DNA from: Zanthoxylum bungeanum
Lineage: Eukaryota; Streptophyta; Magnoliopsida; Sapindales; Rutaceae
DNA length: 64,000 nucleotides
Direction: 5' to 3'
Assembly: GCA_019454045.1 (NCBI GenBank)
Contig: SKCR01038862.1
Location: forward strand, 62,001-126,000
The notes beneath the pieces are model-generated. The model was not told the DNA's origin. It made no database searches and saw nothing but the letters and a program-made list of their open reading frames with translations. This document shows, in pieces, positions 56,790-64,000 of the stretch. Each line of letters starts with the position of its first letter. Position 1 is the first letter of the stretch. Position numbers and translations under genes: made by a program.

Positions 56790-59356
56790 CTCTAGTTCCC
56801 CTCGATTTCCTCACTTGTAATAAATACCACATCGTTTTTGACGCCATTTGGGCGGGAAAAAGAAGAGTCACTATGAGCAAGGGAATAAGAGGCCTTGAAG
56901 GGTCTCATTCATTTCATTCGCAATATATTCTCTCGAGTCGAAGGTTGAAGGGCTCTCCTCGAATTTTAAGGTATTCTTCTTCCCTTTCTTTATGTTTTTC
57001 AAATCTTCAATTTATTCAAAGGGCATATTCAACCTGTTCTTGGCTAGGGTTAAGGCTTTGATCTTCAATTTGGGCTAGGGTTTTTTAGGGTTGTGTTTGT
57101 GTGAAGCCTAGGTTTGATCTCATTTCATACTGATTTTAGGTTGATTTGTTATTTGTAGAGTGAACTGATGTGTCGAATGAAGGTTGTTCGAACTCAAGTG
57201 ATTCCTCATTGGAGATATATGTAGGTTCGCCCTTACAAGTCGTCTCCTCTTATAGTATGTATGGCAGAGACACTCAAATTGGGGGTGATGAAAATATGTT
57301 GACTGTCGCATCAACGAAGGCTCCAGTTGGTATTCCTAAAGACGTGCCACCTCTGCGATCTGTTCCTGCCGAGTCGAGCGAACCCAGCACAAGTGAACCA
57401 ACCAATATTCTGACTAAAAATCCTCAAAGTAGTGTAACTGAGAGAGCCATGAGGGAGATCAAAATAAAGTACAGGTTCCCTGAGTCGGTTCAAGTTAGGT
57501 TGCCTTCTTCGAAAGAATGAATCAACTACAGGGTTCCTGGGTGGATTGGGTTCTATGAACGTCCTTTTACAGACGGGTTTAGGTTCCCAGTTCCAAAGCT
57601 TGTGTGGGAAATATTAAATCATTATGAAATATCCCATTTCCAACTTATGCCAAACACACGGAGAGTCTTATTGTCGGTTAAGGTTTTAGCGTATGAGTTG
57701 GGAATCAGATTCGGAGTGAAGGATTTACTCTACACTTACTATATGAAGGAACATGTAGTGGAGAAAGAGAGATACCACTTGTTCCTTCGATAAAAGAGAG
57801 AACACTTGATTTCTGGGCTGACTACAAATGATAGAGGGGCTGGCAAAAGACTTACTTTTTTCTGAAGGGAGAGGGTGTGTTCGGGTAGACTGGGTCTGGT
57901 ATAATTCCTGAGTGTTGGGAAATTACGAGTGAGTGTTAGTTACATTCTTTTCTTGCTTGTAGACTCAATGTGCCTCTGACGTTCTTTTCCTATTTCTCTT
58001 GTAGGCTCAAATTGCAATCGTAGCTTCGACGTGACGCCTAAGGTCATAGAAAATATGAATTATATTCTGAGCCTTCCTTCGCCTGATAGGAATTGAAGGG
58101 TGGTGTTGGCGGAAAAAAAGGTTAAGGTTGACACCGCTTTGGAGAGAAGTTTTCTATCCCGAAGGTATCCCTTTGCCTCTGACCAAACATGTACTGAAAA
58201 TCATACTCATTACCTGGGCGTGTCGGATCTTATACGAAGAGAGTTTCTTTTTATGGATTTTAACCCCGGATGAAAATTTGTGCGCAGTGGAAAGAATGAG
58301 TCAATTCAGACTACCATCAGTGGAAGAAATGCTGGAGCGGAGGAAGAAGAAGAAAACCAAGGGGAAGGAAATTGAGACTGATCCCGAGTCTCAACCCTCA
58401 AGAAAGGATACTCCAGCCAATTCTACCATCTGGAATAGGTCACAAGACGTCGAATGGATCCGAACATTCTTCGAAAAAGAGGAAATAATTGCCGGATATT
58501 GAGGAGGACCCAGAAAATGTAATTATTAAGATCCCAAGGAGCACGCAATTATGTCGGATCCCTCTAGTCTGTCCAACTTCGTCGATGGATTGGTTTTAGA
58601 AGAAAACAAATGTCGAATAATGACAATAGGACCACTAGAGGCTGCAAAGAGGGCCGTTGCTCGAAATTATGAGGTAAGAATTTTGTGTTCAAGAATGTCC
58701 ATAAAAAAATTGTTCATTTATTTTTACATTTGTCGTGTCAGACTCTAGAGTATGCCATCGAACGCGAGAGAACCTGAGAAGTCGAACGCGGCCCTATGAA
58801 AAGAATTGGCTGAAGCTAAAGCTTCCTCTGAAGAATCCAAAAAAAGAATAAAGGAAGTTGAGAATAAGACACGAAAGCTAAATAGGAGTCGATGTCTTCC
58901 GAATTTGAGGTTGTGAAGGGGAGTGTCAAAGAGCTGGAAGGACAGAAAACTGAACTGCTGGATAGGTTGGAGGGAGTGGCTATGGAAGCCATTATAAAAG
59001 ATATGAGTCAGCTCATGAAGGAGTACTTGTCAAGGGAAAACAGCTCGTGGAATCCTAGGAAGTGGATAATGCTGGGTGAAAGATTGGAGACTGGCCTCTC
59101 TTTATCGATCGAAGAAATTGAGGTTGAAGGAGGATATGAAGTCAGCTCCAAAGTAATGGCCGCCGAGAAGATTGGAGGGACTGATGTCGAGAGAGTTGAA
59201 GAGGTACCGGTCGAGAGAACTGAAGAGGTCCAAATAACTGGTGACTCTGTTGATAAAGTTGTTGAGGCCACCATGGAAGAGTTTGGACTGAAGCAGCCTA
59301 TGGAGACTGACCCTCTCTCCCAACTGGTGGATTTAGTTGAGCCTATTGAAAGGTAA
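56790..59356 (+). pseudogene. Antisense accessory gene of Tat-E, spliced, PF04195-like domain
   Basis: Plus-strand frames and splice sites outline a gene opposite to the element's pol. A leader exon ends at 56970 (TTTAAG/GTATTC) and the next exon starts at 57159. A domain of the putative gypsy-type (Transposase_28, PF04195) class follows: VPGWIGFYERPFTDGFRFP and a LMPNTRRVLL block near 57537-57680. An intron fits at 57929-58004 and another at 58674-58741. A lysine- and serine-rich linker leads to a coiled-coil-like, acidic C-terminus (EFEVVKGSVKELEGQKTEL) ending at 59356. Lesions include a TGA at 57518, a TAA at 57791, a frameshift before 57860 and TGA codons near 58095 and 58499. No clean ATG begins the frame at 57170. 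Function is unknown. Confidence 0.7.
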
Positions 59357-59639
59357 GAAGATTGATGTAACTTTATCATTTTGAATTTTGTAATATTGGC
59401 TCAGGCCTTTCTTGTAAAGACATTGTTTTGATTGTTAATATATATACCCCAATTGTCGTTTGGACATTAATCCTCATGTCGACTAGATTATCGCCATATT
59501 TGTTAATAACTCGTTTAATAGACTTATGCAAAATTACATAAATGAAATTGAAATTACATAAAGGTAAAGATCGAAACTGAAATCAAACAAATAGGTCGCC
59601 TTATTGCTGTATGATGGCGGTTTGTCGAGTGACGAGGTC
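59357..59639. other. Convergent gap between antisense gene and integrase end
   Basis: About 280 bp lie between the stop of the plus-strand antisense gene and the minus-strand integrase tail. It is AT-rich with no coding signal; the 3' ends of both transcripts would meet here. Confidence 0.5.
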
Positions 59640-61229
59640 ATCGGTAGTACTTCTTGAGGTGAACATCATTCCAGCTGTTATGGACATGCCTCCCATCTTC
59701 TTTTTCTAATTTATAGGCCTCGTGGCCTATAATTTTCTTGACAAGATAGGGGCCCTCTCAAGTGGGCCCGAGCTTCCCATCATTAGCTTCTTTGGTATTT
59801 TGAAAGACTCGGTGAAAGACTCAGTTGCATTCCTTGAAAGTTCTAATTCTTAAATTTTTATCGAAGTGTTTGCACATCCTCAGTCGGTAGGCTGCGAGTC
59901 ATATGGTCATGTTTTCCTTTAACTCTTCAGCAGTGTCGAGTGCATTGGTCATGAGTTTTTTTGTTCATATCCTCATCAACCCACTAGTACCGTGGTGAAG
60001 GCACACCGAAGTCGATTAGAATAACTGCTTCGGTTCCAAAAGTCAAGGAGAATGGCGTTTCACCAGTAGACGATCTTACTATTGTTCGATATGACCATAA
60101 TACTTCCGGGAGTTCGTCTGCCCAGGCTCCTTTCACTTTCTCTAGCCTTTTCTTCAGAGTGTTCATTGTCATTTTATTAGAAGACTCGGCTTGTCCGTTA
60201 GCTTGTGGGTAGCGTGGAGTGGAGAAGTTGAGCTTGATTCCCCAATTCTTGTAAAAATCTTGGAAGCGGTGACTAATGAACTGGAGCCATTATCAGTGAC
60301 AATTTCTCTAGGTAGTCCGAAACGACAAATAATATTCTTCCAGACGAACCTTTGTACTTCCTTGTCTCTTATCCTCATGAAAGCCTCTACTTCGATCCAC
60401 TTTGAGTAATAGTCTATCAATGCGAGCATGTAGACTCATTTCCCGGGGGTGACTGGAAGCTTCCCGACAATGTCCATTCCTCATTTCATGAACGGCCAAG
60501 GAGCTAAGGAGGGGCTGTGTTTTTCCGGTGGAAGATGGGTGACTGGTGCAAACCTATGAAATTTCTCACAGTTGTGAGCATATTCAGCTACGTTGATTTA
60601 CATGGTGGGCCAATAATTTCCAGCTGTGTGGGCTCGGCATGCAAAACTTCTACCTCTGGAATGATTCCCATATTGTCCTTCGTGCAGCTCGGCCAGAACG
60701 TATTGCTCCTCTTCTGGGGAGAGGCACTTGAGGTAGGGTCTGACAACTGACCTCCTTAATAATTAGTTGTCATGCTGAACGAAACGTGCAGCCTGCTATT
60801 TTACCTTTCGGGCGACCACTTTGTCTGTTGGTAACATTCCTTCGTCCAAATATTTGATTAGAGGTGTCATCCATGAGTCATTTTTCATGATATGGGAGAT
60901 GATGCCTCCTTCCATTTTAGCTATGGCTGGCCATTGTAAATAGGCTACGGGGATGGTTTGGATATTCCCTTCTTGTAGTGTGGAACCAAGGGTAGCCAGG
61001 GCATCCGCGTGGGTATTCTCGGCTATTGGGATCTGTGAAATTTTAAAATATTCAAAAATATACTAAACTTCTTTTACCTTAGACAAATACGCTACCATCT
61101 GAGTCCCTCTAGCCTGGTAGGCTCATTGAAGTTGATTGACGACAAGTTGAGAGTCAGACGTCGCCTCCACTCTCCTCGCCCCAAAATATTTTAGCAGTGA
61201 AAGCCCGGCTATCAACGCTTTATGCTCGG
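59640..61229 (-). pseudogene. Tat-E RNase H and integrase (Ty3/Gypsy, Tat lineage)
   Basis: The minus strand from 61229 gives an RNase H tail (SDSQLVVNQLQ and AYLSKVKEV) and a linker (HADALATLGS). An integrase zinc-binding region follows (HEGQYGNHSRG), where one of the expected cysteines reads phenylalanine. The core begins [15 protein letters not shown] near 60425 and has [11 protein letters not shown]. The C-terminal segment contains [24 protein letters not shown] and MMGSSGPLEGPL. Frameshifts and stops are spread throughout. Upstream RT, gag and the 5' LTR are missing because LARD-2 begins at 61230. Confidence 0.85.
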
Positions 61230-63082
61230 TGTAGGCATTGCATTTTTGCATATCAGCCCGATGATGAGTCTCGTATGGAGACAACTACCTCTTTACTCAT
61301 GAAAGCCGCGGGAAACGAACGTTGGAAGGGTAAAGTTGGAAAATAGAATGTTGTTGGATTTTATCTGAGTTGTTTAGCTTCGGCTGCTTGTTGGACTTTC
61401 GTTTCAAACCATTTACCAAACCATTTACCAAACCCAAACCAAACCCAAAATACCCAAGCCCACGAAGTCAAACCAAGTCCACGCCCAAGGAGGGGTGATT
61501 CACGCCCAAAAACATCTCTATTTAGGTAAATGCATATTTATCACATGCTAAAATCTTGTAAAATCCTTACCTAAATAAAAGAAATCAAATCAAATCCCTA
61601 CCAAATCAAATCCAATCACCACCCCAAATAAGGAGATCCATTCCTTATTTAGGAGATGTCACCATCAATAGAAATCCTACTCCTAGTCATATAAGGAAAA
61701 CCTCATCTCCTTTGCCTATAAAAAGAGACCTTCACCCCCATTCACAACCCTAGCTCACATACCTCTCTCACACGCCTAAGACACTCGCCCAAGCCCTCTT
61801 GTTCACGCCCAAGCACCTCATTCAACCCTCCATTGCCGAATCACCAAGCCAAGAACATCCCTCATTGTCGTGCACCACCCTTCACCCTTACACCATTCAC
61901 GCCCAAACCCTAAACAAACCCCCCTTTGCCGCACCTTAGCCACCATTCACAGATCCTAAACGAGCCTTGAAACAGCCCCAAATATTGCCCCAAAGTCGTA
62001 CAAATCAACCCCCATACACAGCCCCCCATTCAACGCCCAAAATAGCCCAGAAAACACTCACTGCACTGCACTTTTACTGCCACAAATCAGCCCACTGAAC
62101 TGAACGTTTTTGCAGTGATTTTAGCCCTTAAAACAGTCCCCGAAACACCTAAAAACTGCAATAAAAAACTGCACAAGACCCCCCTAAAAAATCACCAAAA
62201 ACCACACCCTTTTGGCCTCCCAAATCACCCGAAACTGTCCACTAATCGACCAAAACAGTGACCTGAAATGCAGCAGCAAAACAGCAGCAAAATGGACTTA
62301 AAACAACAGTCCAAGCATCAAAACAACGAGGAAAAACATTGAGCAAACAAATCGGAAAAGTATCGGATCATTCGCCCTTCCAACGGACGTGTAACGCCCT
62401 TTTTTGAGACGACAAAAGAGGTTAGACCTGAGGGCACCCTTTTTCTTATCCTCTTTCGTTTTATTTTATTTATTTTTGATATCTAATTGCATGAGAGTCG
62501 TTTGAGGTATGATTTGATTATTGGATGAGCGGGGCATGTGTTCCCTTTTGTGGTATATCAGATGGAAACCCGGACGTAAATTCCATAGCCGATTCCGAAT
62601 GGACGGTAGTATGGTCTGCACTCGGGATACATGCCACGTACCACTTAAGATACACGTATCTCGTCTCATCCAAATTTGTATTTGAGCATATTATAGTTCT
62701 AGGTTGTTTATTTATTATTTTAAGCATGATTTAATTTAGTTTTGTTATTTAATTTTAAAGCATGATGATGTTCTTTTTACGTATGATATTTAGTTTAGTT
62801 TATATTCATGTTTAAATAATTATTTGTTTATGTTGGTTTGATGGCTCAATAAGTTCGATGTGTGATATTGCGTGTTTGCTGTTTAAAGATTTACTTTCAA
62901 GCATGCAAACTTAGATTAGGTATTCCCTTGCGAGGGGTGAGTGCGTCCTTAAACCTTTGTCCCAGTTCACACCGGGTGGCGACTCCATTATTCTCCGATT
63001 TAGTTCCTCGCGGACTACTCCGTACTCTCAACTAGGCCCTGAGTCTAGAACAGCATGCGTCGCCCAAGTTCTGTGTCCTACT
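61230..63082 (+). repeat. LARD-2 5' LTR
   Basis: Starts TGTAGGCATTGCATTTTTGC and ends GTGTCCTACT (CA changed to CT). At 1853 bp it is about 300 bp shorter than the LARD-1 LTRs. It has a TATA-like box (CCTATAAAAAG, about 61715-61725) and the same C/A-rich, G-poor stretch (about 61740-62330). Confidence 0.85.
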
Positions 63083-63085
63083 GTC

Positions 63086-63104
63086 TGGTGACTCCACTGG
63101 GGAT
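63086..63104 (+). other. Primer-binding site of LARD-2
   Basis: TGGTGACTCCACTGGGGAT is three bases after the LTR end and differs by two bases from that of LARD-1. Confidence 0.65.
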
Positions 63105-63189
63105 AGAGAATCGGCCTCGAAATCATGGCTTGTGTTGTGTATATTGTGTGCATTAGTTGATTGTGTCTGTAGTGGGTTGAGGGGGTTAA

Positions 63190-63438
63190 TCAAAGGCTTA
63201 GTTAAAGCTAGGTGATGGTTGGGTGTCTTCCTTCATTACTACCTTTCGAGGAAAAGCTGTGAAGGCACCTAGATGATCATTACCCATAGCTTGTTGTGAT
63301 AGACTAGTTTGAAGGACTCGTTGTTTATTACTGTTACCAAGCGATAAGAGCCTAAGAGGCTAGGGTACTTTAGAGAGCCTCGCTCCACCCTCCCTCTGGG
63401 GAATCTACAATGGGAAGTCCATTCGACAGTCAGTCACA
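63190..63438 (+). repeat. Leader module of LARD-2
   Basis: The third copy of the module found at 2742-3008 and 39776-40029, closer to LARD-1. It has the same landmarks in the same order. Confidence 0.85.
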
Positions 63439-63619
63439 CACCATACCTCGTTGGCACGTACTGTAAGGTATAAAAAGGGTGCTCTCACTTGGTCGTTTGA
63501 ACCCTTGAGTGGGGAGTCCTAGTCGTGAGAAAACCTTCGTCAGCGAGAGCCTTTGTCCGTGCCCCGTGAACCCACTCGTGAACCTTAGCCATAAAGAACC
63601 AGTAGAAGTTATTTGTTAT

Positions 63620-63910
63620 TAGTGTGGTGGACCGCCGTCATTTGGATCTAGTTGGACCTTCTGTCAAAGGGTATGAACCTATTGGGCCATTTAAACTGGG
63701 ACAAGTTTGTGTCTTTTGACAGTTGGGCCAAAAGCTTCTAGAATGCCGGTGGGCCATTTTGTGAATGGGCCTCTTATTATTTGAAGTCATTTAGCCATAT
63801 CATCGCAAAGTGTAAACCTATTGGGCCTTTTCAACTGGGGCAAGTTTGCACCGTGCGATGGTGTGATTGAATACTTTGAAATGATAATGGGCCAAAAATT
63901 TTAAGTTTTA
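63620..63910 (+). repeat. Extra segment in LARD-2 with an internal duplication
   Basis: LARD-1 has about 115 bp between the AGAGCCTTTGTC block and the ATGCAT-rich block, against about 400 bp here. The extra part holds two copies, near 63672 and 63809, of AACCTATTGGGCC followed by AACTGGG(A/G)CAAGTTTG. Confidence 0.7.
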
Positions 63911-64000
63911 TTTTTTTTATAATTTTATATATTCTATGCATCGCATACATCTCATGCATCTCATGCATACATGCATCATGTTAACCCTTGTGTCTTAAAA

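Larger units (their letters stand above)
61230..64000 (+). mobile_element. LARD-2, second member of the LARD family, runs off the window
   Basis: LTR, primer-binding site and internal start match LARD-1 in order. Only the 5' LTR and about 0.9 kb of internal sequence are present. It interrupts the RNase H region of Tat-E; the flanking pentamer is CTCGG and its partner would lie beyond 64000. No coding sequence is seen. Confidence 0.85.

Noticed and set aside
57170..59356. Treating the PF04195-like ORFs as an ordinary host gene
   Set aside because: They carry several stops and a frameshift, lie tail-to-tail with a Tat integrase and resemble a family known from retrotransposons, so an element-borne antisense gene fits better.

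Overview
This is nuclear DNA of a flowering plant, most likely a eudicot. It holds plant-type Copia and Gypsy LTR retrotransposons, intron-containing genes, a MUSTANG-type domesticated transposase and a late-embryogenesis-abundant (LEA) gene. Most of the 64 kb is retrotransposon inserted into retrotransposon. A gene island of about 7 kb (roughly 27.0-34.0 kb) separates two nests. Element names (Copia-H, -A, -B, -C; Tat-D, -E; LARD-1, -2) are labels made for this report. LARD means a large retrotransposon derivative without coding capacity.

Left nest, 1-24247. A broken Copia element (Copia-H) begins before the window and ends at 24247. Two complete elements sit in it. Copia-A (822-10219, plus strand) has a dead gag-pol, and its 3' LTR carries a 926-bp GC-rich hAT-type element with an exact 8-bp target duplication. 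Copia-B (11679-21731, minus strand) has the 5-bp duplication GTGGC and lies in the zinc-knuckle codons of Copia-H gag. A decayed Gypsy RT/RNase H fragment follows (24248-25810).

Gene island. A two-exon MUSTANG-B gene (27656-30226) encodes PB1, MuDR-type DNA-binding, MULE DDE, SWIM and CCHC domains. A single-exon LEA_4-type gene (32153-32860) has a signal peptide and a C-terminal DEEL, with two 10-bp ACGT/ACATGT palindromes flanking a TATA-like box upstream. A weak, broken EF-hand-like remnant lies on the minus strand near 33.4 kb.

Right nest, 34173-64000. A collapsed Tat-lineage Gypsy element (Tat-D) consists of an LTR, a primer-binding site, the integrase tail and part of an antisense ORF. 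It is interrupted by Copia-C (36772-55716), a nearly full-length relative of Copia-B. LARD-1 (37512-46497) sits inside the 5' LTR of Copia-C. It has 2.16-kb LTRs, an unusual primer-binding site and 2.6 kb of gradually changing minisatellites. Beyond a broken end of Copia-C lies a second Tat-lineage element, Tat-E, on the minus strand. It contains a 145-bp tandem array, a spliced-looking antisense gene with a PF04195-like domain, and RNase H/integrase. LARD-2, a relative of LARD-1, cuts it at 61230 and runs off the window.

The observations I rate highest are: a leader module of about 250 bp shared by Copia-A and both LARDs; the LARD-1 minisatellites that morph along their length; the intron-bearing antisense gene of Tat-E; a (G/T)GCCAAAG motif repeated four times in the leaders of two different Copia families; and Copia-B, whose LTRs look nearly identical although its coding region is wrecked.
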